Source: Hybos culiciformis
Lineage: Eukaryota > Arthropoda > Insecta > Diptera > Hybotidae
Length of the DNA stretch: 64,000 nt
Assembly: GCA_964007475.1 (NCBI GenBank)
Contig: OZ023274.1
Location: 36,789,816 to 36,853,815 of the forward strand
Direction: 5' to 3'
Position 1 is the stretch's first letter, and each line of letters starts with the position of its first letter. Both the position numbers and the translations under genes were made by a program. The notes beneath the pieces were generated by a model. The model had not been told where the DNA came from. It searched no databases and was given only the letters and a program-made list of their open reading frames with translations. Of the stretch, positions 22,861-35,400 are shown in pieces.

Positions 22861-25800
22861 TTTTATTATTAAATTTTCATAATAGTGTTTTTAATTTTTT
22901 TTAACTTCCCCGGTCTTCAAGTTAAATTAATTCTCTATCGCAGAATTTTTTGTAATTAGTTTAATCTCCTGAATGGCTTAATTATCTGTTTGCAACTGAA
23001 GTTAGAAATTTTTATTTGCAGTAACTAGCAAATAAATAGCTTTCGATATGAATGATTCTACAGAGGGATAAAGACCATTCACGTTTGCATACTTCACAGC
23101 GCAAAAAATATGTATTTTGTAACTTATGTATTGACTTTGATGTAATGCGCCCAAATAGATGCAATATGTGCAATGTGTGTATATTTTTTATACTGACCGT
23201 GCAATTCAAAAATTGACCTGATTGTTTCACTTTATGCAATCACCAATTTTTTGAAATAAACTGAGTGTGGCCTGTTAATATTTTTTTATTATGTTTTACC
23301 AAATACCTTATAATGTAAATACTGGTGCTTGCTTATGTGTTGGTTTATAAAATTTCAGTGCATAGGAAAATCAGATGTTTTTCTTTTTTATGTATTATAT
23401 GTATTTTTTATGTAGTTTACCATGACTATAAAAATTCTAAATGAAGTTTGCTTTGAAATTTAAGTAATTTTCGGTAGTGTTTAAAGTTTTTAAGTTTGTG
23501 AAAATAAAATAAAAATATAAATTTAAATTTTGAAAAATCATTATTAAAAAAATGATTATTAAAAAAAATTAATATTAAAATGCCATCTTGATGTATTCCT
23601 AAGGATTGTCGGTCGTTTTATATAAAAGGCAGCAATATTGGCATCGAATACTAATATAATTAAAACTATAGAAGGAATCAAATAAAAATTTTCTTCTAAA
23701 TTGTAAATATTTATATGTTCCATTAAAACTGTCAAAAAAAATTTAAACAAAAATAATAAAGTTTGTTGACAAAAAAATTGAATTTTTTGACTCAAAAATT
23801 TTGCAATTTATAAAAGTGCAATAATTTTAAAATTTTTAGATTTGAAAAAAAAATAGCTGAATTTTATTTTGCAAAAAAAAAAAATCTATATCATTATATA
23901 GTAATGGCAGGTAAGTAATTGAAGTGGTAATTGCATTGCGGAATTTTAATTAATGCAACTTAAATATTTTTCGTTAATTAATTTAAAAGAATATATATTA
24001 ATTTATAAGTTTTTCCGGCGAAAATTAAAAATATGTAATATTTTCTCACTATAAATTAATTTTTTTGTCGCGTCTCCATATTTCGATAAAATACAAAAAT
24101 TATGATTTAAACCACTAAAATAATTTTTTTAATTCAAATTTTTTTCACAACACAAATAATATTTTACATTTTATTATATTTTCACATTTATAATTAAAAT
24201 CTGTAAAAAAAGTGATATTTTTTAGCGAAAAAATAAATCGCAAAGTTTTCTCAACGAAAAAAAAATTTCACTCCGACTGCAATAGAATCGCAGAAACACA
24301 AAATATTAAAAAACTTTTTTTTGTCTGTAATAAACACTATAATTATCTTTAAACTTTCCCGAAATGCCGTTCGAAAAATTAATTGTAGAATTTAAAAAAA
24401 TTAAAAAACCCGCACAAAACAAGAAAAATTTTAAATTTATCGTTTATTTTGAATTTAAATAAAAAAAAAATTGACATGAAAAACAGGGTCGAATGAGGGA
24501 AATATTTTGGAAGTATGTAATTTCAATTCAATCCGTGATTACATGAATGAATTCAATACTTGGTTTTATCAAGAAAAATTGTATAAGTAAATAATATTAC
24601 ACCCATATCCATATAATCAAATTTATATAACAAATTTCAATTATAGACAGGTTAAAGATTCCCTTGTAAAGGTAATCTTCGTTAGTATGACAGATTTTAG
24701 GGAAGCATTAAATATTAGAAAAGAAGATATTTGAATAATTTAGTTATTAATACAATAAAATGTTTTAAATATTTATTTTTTATTGAACATTAACTTTAAA
24801 AATAACCGATGAACTAAAAAAATAAATAATTCCAAAGATTACAATTCACATTCAATTTATTTTATTAGTTCGTTCATTCGGAAATATTTTTATACAAAGC
24901 TAATTTTTTCGTGGTTTTAAATTTAAGTCGTTGAATTGATTCGAGTTCATTTTTTTTGGTCCTTCACGAACGTGAAAATCAATATTTTATACCTCGGTCA
25001 GTAAAAAAGAACAAAAAATACAATTCAATAAAAAAGATTTCCTATCACTGCTCTTAAAAATAAATAAAATAATAGTAGTTTTCCTCTCCTTAAGTTTTTT
25101 AATAAATCACAAATGTATTTTGTTGGTTTAATTAAACCACTAATTTTTTTCACTATCGAAAAAAAAAATTAAAAAAATTATAAAAAATTGTTGTCCTGAA
25201 AATTTGTACTATCGAAATATTTTTATCCTAGAATATTTTTATTCAAGAAAAACAAAGATTTTCAGGAGAAGCACTAATATGCAAAAATTATTTAATTTTT
25301 TTTTTAATTGTACTTAAAAAATAATTTTCTTCATGGCCCGAACTGAACATAAAACGCGACTCTTAATACACAAACTTTGTGTTTAAAAAAAAAAAATTTA
25401 TATCATATGTTTTTTGACAGTTTTAATAGAACGGAATATTTCAAAATTTATCCATCTGTACTATATAATTAATCTGAGAATATTGGTCTTCAATTTTAAT
25501 TTAATAAAATAACTGAATTAATTCGTCTTATAAAAAACTGTAGTGCAAAGAAGTAACAATTATTTTTATTAAGGCCAAACCTTGTATGTAGGTGGTAATC
25601 AAATTTTTTTAATAAATAAACCTTTTCAAAAGTTATCTTTTTTTTTGTTTTTAAACACAAAATTTTAGGAAATTAAAAAAGGCGATGATGAATGATTCCT
25701 CAAAACTTTTAAATAAAACTTTCTGCATAACAATTAACTTAAATTATAGAAATTATTTCTTCATTATGAAAAAAAATGAATATAAAAATAATAAAAATAA

Positions 25801-26006
25801 AATAAACTATTTTTGCAACCCCTTACATTTTGACAAAAACACACACTACATACAAAGCTTATATTTTGCACTGAATCAAAATATTTAGAAAACATAAGCA
25901 AACATAAGCAACCACCAGTATTTACATTATAAGGTACATATTTGTCTTTTACAGTTTTTTGTTTCCATAAAATATTTGATTAGAAGTCTTTAGTTTAGTG
26001 GGTTTA
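22861..26006. other. Gene-free AT-rich interval upstream of Rbp1
   Basis: No exon is supported. Includes a near-perfect 25-base hairpin at 24655-24679 (AAGATTCCCTT / AAGGTAATCTT, 3-base loop) and a more complex patch at about 23035-23220. The open frames at 23012-23239 and 23559-23795 on the minus strand show no family resemblance or splice context. Confidence 0.45.
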
Positions 26007-26285
26007 ATGGGTTTTTCATCAGAAATTAAAAATAGAAAATTTATGTCCATTTGCCCCTATGTTCAACAATCAAATGCTTACATTGCCGATATCCATCGTT
26101 TGGATAAGATTCTATATTACGCAGCTGCAAGCTTCAAACTGACTAAGGACCAAATTTCAATAATTTATTTGGATGAAAATGCTTACGTCAATCAATTAAA
26201 TAACACAGTAACAGGTAATCAAGTATTTCAGGGATTTAAGACTGAACAAGGTAGTTTTATCGATTTTATTTTATATATGAAATAA
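26007..26285 (+). CDS. Unrecognised 92-codon open frame or exon
   Basis: From the ATG at 26007 the frame begins MGFSSEIKNR and includes YVQQSNAYIADIHRLDKILY and KDQISIIYLDENAYVNQL before the stop at 26283. Codon use is mixed (GCC, ATC, CTG, GAC, GTC appear), unlike the surrounding A/T runs, and the sequence is soluble and protein-like rather than Lys/Asn/Ile/Phe noise. An AATAAA follows at 26296. The coding part could begin at a splice acceptor (TAG before 26036), and a donor-like GTAGTT occurs near the 3' end, so it may be one exon of a larger gene or a decayed copy. I do not recognise the family. Confidence 0.35.
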   Translation: MGFSSEIKNRKFMSICPYVQQSNAYIADIHRLDKILYYAAASFKLTKDQISIIYLDENAYVNQLNNTVTGNQVFQGFKTEQGSFIDFILYMK

Positions 26286-26634
26286 GAGGTTCTCAAATAA
26301 AGGTTTTAAAATAATATATTCCTATCGGAATTCAATATATATATAGTTCATAATAAAGTTTAAACTTTGAAAGTTTTAAACTGAAAATAATTTTCAATCA
26401 TGTTAATTGTCGTACCTTCTTGAAACCATATTCTAAAATATTTCTTCAGCATTTTATATTACTTTCCATTAAACAGGGAGATAATTAAAGCTCAAAAAAT
26501 AATTTTCTTGAAGGATCAAAGGATAAAATGTATACCTACCTACTATATCTATAACATATAACATTATATACATTTTTATATAATGTACATATGTATATTT
26601 TACTCATATATATAATTATGCTCATATGTTAAAT

Positions 26635-26644
26635 TTATATATAT

Positions 26645-26726
<82 letters not shown>
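26635..26726. repeat. (TA)n microsatellite
   Basis: About 90 bp of almost pure TA dinucleotide, interrupted by short breaks (a CATG near 26648 and ATTA near 26696). Self-complementary, so able to form a cruciform or cause assembly and sequencing slippage. Confidence 0.9.
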
Positions 26727-26729
<3 letters not shown>

Positions 26730-27240
26730 TTTTTTTTTATCCATGTGTAGTACCTGGTTCAATGACACATAAAAAATGAATTATTTGTAGTTCGGGTACA
26801 TGGAAAACATAAGTGTAGCAACAAATTTGCATACAAAGTAATGTTGATAAGCATTAATGACTCTACACATTTATCGCTAGGAAATTGGAAAACATATTTT
26901 GTGAGAGCTTATTTGGCAACATTATAGTTTTTTTCTCTATAATTCTCAAATGTTTTTTTTCTTATTGCAAAAATAAGATACGACGACAAGAAAACGACTT
27001 TAAAAGATAGAGAATGCAAAAAATTTGTTTTGTTTTTGTTGTCAATTTTTTATTTTTTATTTTGCTACATAAATATTGAAATATACTTTTTTTTTTTTTT
27101 TTCAAAAATTTATGTATAAAATTTTCAATGTTTTCGCTTTTTATCGCTCCACATGCTTTTAAAAAAAAAAAACCAAAACTTATTTTTTTTTATATTGTGT
27201 TTTTTGTTTTGGCGCTTTACTTACAAATAATTTTCAGTCA

Positions 27241-30170
27241 ATTAGTGAAATTCAAAACGCGCGCGCGTCTTGAGCGGATTACGATAATATTCTTTTTATG
27301 TTTTTGAATTTTATTTATATATGATTTGTTTCGGTTCAAATTTTTCTGATTTCATCAGTCTAAAAATAAAAATAAAAACATTTTTTTGTCAACACCAAAC
27401 ACAGTAAAACACGGTTTTTTGTTAAGCAAAAAAACTACAAAAAAAATTATATAAAAAAAAAATAAAAAATAAACAAAAAAATAAATAGACAGAACTTAGA
27501 ATATTAGCAAACTTTTTTTTCCAAAATTTTTTTTTAAATTAATGCTTAAAAGATTTTTTTTTAAATTTTATTTTGAACATAAATAAAAAAAAATTCTTTT
27601 TTTTTGCCTAAAAACATTCTTAACAAAAATGTAAAAATTAAAAATATAATTCAAAAAAAAGTTATCAAAAAAATAAACAGAAATTATAATTTTTATCTCA
27701 TATAAAAATTTGAAATATTAAAATTTTCATTTGATCGTTACAAAAAAAAAAAAAAAAAACAAAAAAAAATAACAGCAGCAAAAAAATTTTTTTTTACATA
27801 CATAAAACATACACCTAGTATGTGTGAAATAAAATATATATGTAATATATATAATATACATATATAAATTTTTTTTAAATAGGCCAATGTCACAAAAAGC
27901 TTATTTAAAAATCAAAAAAGCACATAATATAAAAAAAAATTATTGAATGTAATTAAAAACAATAAAATTTCATAGGTATTTATTTATACATATATTTTAT
28001 ACGAAAAAAAAAAAATTACATACAATTTTAAAGGACAAATATTAAAAAAAAAAAAAAAGTGTAGAAACACAAAAAAAAAAAATATTTGCATATAAAATTA
28101 AAAAGGACTGTTAATTGAACAAAATTCGTAAAATTTCAAATTAAAAACTTATTATTACGAAAAAAAAAAAACATACAAAATTAGTAAAACTTAAAAAAAA
28201 AACTTATAATTATTTTTAAATTAATTAAAGAAATTAATAAACGTGCAACCATTTATATGAAAAATTACATAAATTGCAAAAAAATGGATAGTTTTTCTTT
28301 TTGTTGTTAAAAAATTAAAAAAATTAAAACAAAAAGCATAAATAAAAACTAAATTAAAAACATCAAACACGCAAAAGTTCATTGAATTGAATCTTTTTTT
28401 TTTCTTTTCTTTTAATTACATTTTCTTTTATTAAGTAATTTTGATTTAAAAAAAAAAAAAAAAATACTGCATTTTTAATTCGAACTTGAAGTGAAAAATA
28501 AAATATATAACTATTTTATTGCTAACAATTTTCTTTATCAAACGAATTTTTTAAAAATTTATTAACAGAAAAAACAAAATTTCTAATAACAGATTCAAAA
28601 AAGTCCAGTGTCAGTGTTTACAGATAAAGAGTGTTTGATTTTTTGCAATTATAATTTTGAAACAAAATAAGTATACCTATGCTAAATTTTGTAAACACAG
28701 AGCAAAACATTTAAATTGGAATATAACTACACATTGAAGAAAAAAGCCTGAATTATTTATGGTTTTTCACAGAAAATAATTGCAGCGAGTTCATTGAACT
28801 CTAGCTGTCAATTGTATTATTCATCCTTTTAAAAATAAAAGTTTGACTAGGTATAATCTTAAAAAAAAAAATTGTGATTTTTACAATTTTTAACTGAACA
28901 TTTTTGGCGAAAAAAATTCAATATTTTTAATATTACTATCAAGTTTTTTTTTTTGCAAAAATTTATGAATTTTTTTTGTTTTTTTTAATTTTTTTTTTTC
29001 TCGTACTTAAAAAAAGTCATCTTTTTTTTTAATTTTTTTTTTGTTTTTTTTTCTTCAACAAAATTTTTGTGTGCATTCGCTTATTAGATGCATAATAAAT
29101 GTTTAGATACAAAGTTTGATTATTTTTTTTTTATTATTATTTAAAAAAAAAGGCAAATATACAATTTGTGTATAATTTTATTTTTTTTTTGCAAATAAAA
29201 AGTGCATATAAAAATCTAAGAAAAAAAAAAAGTGAAATTGCAGATATATAAATGAAAAAATAATAATAATAATAATAATAAAAAAAATTGTAATATTTTC
29301 ACTTTCACTGATTTAATGTAAAAAAAAAAAAAAAAAATAGAAATAAAAAAATTGTTTTTTACATTATTACATTTTTTTTTTTCTTTAATTCGTCAAAGAT
29401 CGCTAATTTTTACAACACAAAACTCATTATTAGACAAGCGAAATAAAAAAAAAATTAAAATCGCGCGGGTAATTTGAGTACAAATTCGAAAAAAAAAAAA
29501 TTCAGTTTTTGTTGCACTTTTAATTATTTTGCATTATTATGTGTGCAATTTATGAATATATATGAAAATATATATGTAAAAAAAATGATGTAAAAAAAAA
29601 AAAAAACAAATAAAAATAATTTGAAAAAAACTGTTAAAAAAAAAATAATATTTTTTTTTTAAAACAAGATCATTTACCTTGTGAGTTTATTTTTTCTGTT
29701 TTGTGGTGTGTGAAAAAAACACCGATCTGTTTTTTTTTCCCCAAAATTCAATATGTGAATTACATATTAAAAAAAAAATAATTTTTTTTTTATAAACATG
29801 TTATACGTAACAGATACTAATAACAGACATTTTATTAAAATGCCTATCATAAGGGATATAAAATTAAAAAATTATTATTATATTATTAATAAAAAACCAT
29901 AAAAAAAAAATTTATTTTATATTATTGAAAAAAGTTGAAAAAAAAAAAAAAGATAAATAAATATTTTGTTTGCAATAACCTTGAATTGGAAATATATATA
30001 TTTATACATATATGTATAAATTAAATATATATTTTTGACATTGGTGGATAATTTTTTTTTTTTATTTTTGTTTTTTTCTAATTAAATCATTTTTGGATTA
30101 TGTTTATGCTCTTCGAATCGGATATTAAAAAAAAAAACTAAATAAAAGAAATCTATTCAAAGTAAGTTTT
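27241..30170. other. Homopolymer-rich block opening at an isolated (CG)5
   Basis: Starts near (CG)5 at 27258-27267, exceptional in this AT-rich DNA, and ends at a consensus plus-strand donor GTAAGT at 30162. In between are dozens of A or T runs of 8 or more. There is no open frame of note. It could be a long AU-rich 5' UTR exon read on the plus strand. A minus-strand donor-like AAG/GTAAAT near 29670 allows the opposite reading. No coding content is supported. Confidence 0.3.
28787..28801. promoter_or_regulatory. Ecdysone-response-element-like palindrome
   Basis: GAGTTCATTGAACTC is a perfect 15-base palindrome around one central base, an IR-1 nuclear-receptor arrangement. Its inner 13 bases fit the EcR/USP consensus RGKTCANTGMMCY at every position. 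No gene is tied to it in the window, so function is unproven. Confidence 0.4.
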
Positions 30171-30671
30171 TTATTATTTTTATTTTTTTCGCAATATTTT
30201 TGTTTTTTGTTTACTTAGAAAATTTATTTATTTAAAATATTAATGTATGTATATTTATTTCAAAGATGCCACTAACTCACAGTCAAAACTATACGTGGCA
30301 GTTTGAATATTTTTGTTTTTTTTTTTGTTTTAGGTAATGTTGATTTCTCTATATATTGACTATCGAAATATTTAAAATTTTTTTAATTTTTTTATGTATC
30401 TTTTTATATATGAAGTTCATGGTGTATATTGTCTAAAAATGAAACATCGAAAATAATTCAAATATATTAGTTTCAATATAAATGTAATAAAAATAAGTAA
30501 TTGATTGAAATATATACAGTAAGATGAGGCCAGTTGTAGAAAAACAGCTGTGAAAATAGCAAACCATGAAAAACAAAATACATATTATGAGTTTTGTGTT
30601 TTCACTAAGCGAATTTCGAAAGAAAAAAAGATGTTATAATAGGTGATAAACTTTCAATTTCAATATTATAC

Positions 30672-30937
30672 CAAAGCAATTTATACTAAGAAGAAGCACC
30701 AATTTATTTTCCCTTCATTTCGCATCTCAAATATTTCGCAAGTAATCGAGTTTATTATTTTTCTGTTTTTTTTTTAATACAACTCGATACTAACTAATAA
30801 TAATAAAAACTTCAAAAATAAAAAAACTCGATAACTTGACAAATACATATTTCGAGTTTTTTCTGAAAAAAAAAAAATTAGATGCGAAATGAAGGGAAAA
30901 CTAAATTTTGTTCCTCTTCTTAGTATATATGGCTTTG
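30672..30937. mobile_element. 266 bp MITE with long inverted arms and 7 bp target duplication
   Basis: Arms of about 60 bp pair imperfectly: left CAAAGCAATTTATACTAAGA and TTTTCCCTTCATTTCGCATC (to about 30733); right is their inverse (about 30880-30937). The centre continues the pairing through an ACTCGAT-type block. The exact direct repeat ATTATAC flanks both ends (30665-30671 and 30938-30944). A 7 bp duplication fits P/1360/Galileo-type elements; a hAT element with one changed base is the alternative. No coding capacity. Confidence 0.8.
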
Positions 30938-31095
30938 ATTATACTATATCCAATGAGTAATCCGAGGTTTAATCATTGAATGAAAAGTGTAATTTGTTTT
31001 AAATTCATAATTGAAAGATATTTGAATTATGCCACTAGCTTTCAGAATATATTCTTTTTCTCTTTGAAAACTATCTGCTTTATTTCAAAACGTCA

Positions 31096-31182
31096 TACCA
31101 ATAGAGTTTCCATTCGTTTATTTAACGATAAAAAACTTTCGATCCAAATTTAATAATCACCGTAGAACATTCTCTATTGGTA
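31096..31182. repeat. Short inverted repeat pair
   Basis: TACCAATAGAG (31096-31106) and its exact inverse CTCTATTGGTA (31172-31182) bound 87 bp. No target duplication is seen, so a mobile origin is only a possibility. Confidence 0.5.
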
Positions 31183-32444
31183 TTTCTATTATGCATACCC
31201 ATACCTTTAAATATTTGTAGCTGACGCAGATACTTGTAAATAATTATAATAAAAAACTTCGTGACTTTTCAAGCAAATTATCAAAACTAACAGCTATAGG
31301 TAAGTTATATATGTGAACTTTACTCAGATCAATTTAATTCACAATAATGAAAGAAACTTCGGATATTATTTATTAAGTATTTACGTTGTTTTTTTAATAT
31401 AATAACACTAAATAAAATATTATAGTATTAACTCCAACATTTTAATTGCAATTTGCAATATCATATATTCAAAGTCCTGCACGGCGACATTTCCTTTTTT
31501 CTATTTTTCATTTCATATATTTACTTGCTGTATTTCATTTAAAGTAGTTGCACATCTTTTTAAGTGCTTTATGTGCTCAATGATTAAGTAATTATAAATA
31601 ATATCAATATCGTTACAACCAATTTTATGGATTATCAGTTTATAGCTAGACTTAACTCTTAGCTTTTTTTTGCGCCCTTAATTTGATCATTGAACACTTT
31701 TCGTGATATTGTCTCATCTAAAAAACTTTATATTTTTATTTCATTGTACTTTCTTTTTAACTTCATAAATGTGATGTAATTTTTTGAATATACATAAAGT
31801 TAAAATTTATTGTTTTTTAATGTGCTGATTAAACTTTAAAATTCATTTTGCTTTTGAATATTGCAACTCAATGAAATAAAAAATAAAAAAAAAATAAAAA
31901 AATATTGTAAACCTGTTCAATAACATATGAAAATTAAAAAAAAAATAAAATTAATTTCATATATAAAATGCATATATTGCTATATATATACTCACTTATT
32001 CAATAAAATAAAAACGTGTGAAATCTAATTAATAGCGGAATTTTTAGTTTTATAAAGTGAAGTAAATTTAAGTCATAAAAATAGATTTTTGTTTGACCGT
32101 ATATAAGCTACCGATATTATTGTGTACCTTCAAACCGACAAGTTTATATATATATATATTACAGTCATAATTATTATTATTGCTGTAAAAATAATAATAA
32201 TTTTTTATCATTTTTGAAATAATTAAATTGTTCAATTTAAGAAATGGGGAAAACATTTATAAAGATTGTATATATATGAATTTTTTACGTTCAGGTGATT
32301 CCAATAATAGCCAAATCGGAGTATTGTAAAGCCAATCGATATCATCCAACAGACATGTACAATAGTATTAGTTCCGTTTTCAATGAATGTATTTTAAACA
32401 AGTCTAATAAAATTAACAAATTCAATAAATACTATTATTGGTAA

Positions 32445-35400
32445 AATTCATTAATTCTACTCAGTTATAAACACGCTACTTAATATTATTTACTACTTAA
32501 TCAAATTCGATTTCCGTTCATTTTATTAGTTTTCAGATTTTTGATATATCCCAAATTATTTATTCCCAATATAATACTGAAAAAGTTCATTTATCGTCTA
32601 AATATAAAAAAGAGGAAAAGTTTGCTTCCATTATAACTTTTCAGAATCACATATGTATATTCATCACCGTATTCAGACAGTATTCAGACAGCTTAACAAT
32701 TGACAAGTTAAAAGCATTCTTTTTCTTTAACAGATTATCAGGATTCGGGAATTCATTTATTACATAACTAGTTAAAAGTTACTGAGACAATTCAGAAAAA
32801 TGATTTTCAAAATATCGATTCAATTAAATGAATCAATAATAATAATCAATAAATTGAAATGTAAGAGAATATATTTCTATATTTTTCTAGAATATATTAT
32901 GTAAATAAACATTTTAAGGATGATTATAATACTAATTAAAACAAATAAACTTAAAAAAAAAGTTGATCAATTAGATTACTTTACTTATATGAAATTTTTT
33001 GTTTTATTTATTGACATAACAAGCAAACCTAAATATATGATTATCGTATCGAGTAAACATATAAATACATATAATCTCGCTTTTAATATTTAGTCAGCAG
33101 TTAATAATTTTATTCTATGCGTTTCTAATATTCTAGAAATTATTATTATAGTTTAACTATTATTATTATTTATATATGTTGTAGTTTCCAAATATTTAAT
33201 AATAAATTTCAAGGAGCAAACGCATTTGTTAAAAAAAAATGTTTAATGTTTTTTTTTTTTAATAAAAAACTTTTATACCCCCTCCTCACTTCAATTTTTA
33301 ATATTCTAACATTAAATAAAAATTATCTTGGTTTTTTCTATACACTTTTCTATATTTCGACCTTAAATTTTTTTTTTCTAACTGATAAATTTTATTTTTA
33401 ATAACTTGAAAAATAAAAAAATAAAAAATTACAAAGGGAAGGTCAGTGTTAAGATCACAAGTTTAAATATTAAATTGTACTTTTTGTCTATATAACGTAA
33501 AAAAATAAAATAGTGGGATGAAAGGAATTTTGATAATAATAATAATTACAATAAATATAATTTACGCATTTTTATAGAATTTTATTTTAAAAAGTATAGA
33601 GTGAGAATTAAATCCTGAAATCAGCGTACTTTTTGACATTGTTTCATTTAATTTTATAACGTTTGACTTTACTATTTTCAAAAAAAAAAGGTGCCAATTG
33701 ATTCGAATTTTCTAAGTATCAGAGTCATTTTTAACTTGGAATTAACTTGGAATTAACACTGGAGTATTTCGTTGCGAAGTTCTATGATTTTTCTCGAATG
33801 TGTGTTGTGTGAAAATTTGTGCAAAATATTTCGTCAACACCGAAATACGCTGTAGAATCCATAAGATGATTAGTTCTGTTTGTTGAATTTTAAAAAAATT
33901 CGTTGTAATGTTTAAATATTAAAAAAACTCATTAAATGAATCTCGTATAATAATTTATACATAGACTATACATAGATTTTAGTTGCTGTTCTCGTTGCCA
34001 AATTAAGAAACAAGAAAGAGATTTTTTAAGAACTTAAATATACTTATGTGAATAATATCGATATGGACCGTGTATATAATTTTGTTCATTATTTCTAGTG
34101 TTTGAAATCTAATAAATTTTCATTTTATCAGATTTCTGTTCAAAAAAGATTAAAATATTATTCTTAATTATGAAACCTTGGTAGTTATTTGAAATTACCT
34201 TGGCTTTGGTTAAAATTATATTATTTATTTTTTTTATTTTATTTTATTTTTTTCTACGGAATTAAATAACTTTATAAATAAAAATTTTTTGATTCTGTTT
34301 CGATGCAAAAAAAAAACAGTAACAAAACTATTTTAGGAGATAATAAATATTATGACGTTTTATAAAATCTAGTTGGAAATAGTAGTTGATTTAAGTGATA
34401 GAATCATAATTGTTTATTATCTAAAATCTAAGTATTAATAATTGTATAGATTTTAGTTAGTTTACTGTATACTGTGGTATAGTATATGTATAGTATAGTT
34501 AGTTATTTTAAAATAAATTATTTTAATTTTGAGACATTTCAGAATTTTAAATTATATATAGATGAGCCTTTAGTAAGTTCATTTTGCTATAAACTTTTAT
34601 ATTTTTATGAAAAACGATTAAAAATTTATGAATAGCGAGTTTAAAAATACAATGATCTGTGAAAATTCAAGTTGATTATCTTCGTTCTTTTTTCATAGGA
34701 TGCTGAAAGAGTAGGAACACATTTTTTTTTAATTACGTACATTACTTATGTAATATAATAATATAATAATCATATAAAATTCTTAAAATTCATCTTTTAA
34801 CTGACGAAGGTCTTTATTATCGAAAAAATGTATGTATTATATGTAATAGCATGTATAAGTGGATAGTGGATACCGTATTTCCAAATTAAAAAGATTTATT
34901 TTTATTTTAATGAGTCAAAATAAATTAAATGACCTGAATGAAGCAATAATATACAATAAATATGTATGTAAAAAAAAAAAGAATAAGAACAATTAATTTA
35001 ATAAGCTACACCTATTGCTTAATTAAATGCATATTATATTCAATTTTAAAATTCAAATATTTAATTCATTAAAATGTATTTTATAAGCTTTTTTTTATTA
35101 TTATTATTAAAATTAATTTAGAAATTAATCAATTTTTATGACTTCATTTGAATTACCTTCTACAAAATATAAATCTTATCGTACAAAAACTCAGGCCTTG
35201 TACTCACAGACGCGTATAAGAATATTATACAGTTTACACATTAATTATTGAATACGACGTGTATATTTCCCTGATAAATATAAATGCCAACTTACATGGT
35301 AACTTTAAAAAAACAATAAAGATAAGGTAAAACTGAGTCCTTGTAACCAGTGCTTTTTATAATGTATTTAATATAGATTACCATTAGATCATTAGATGAA

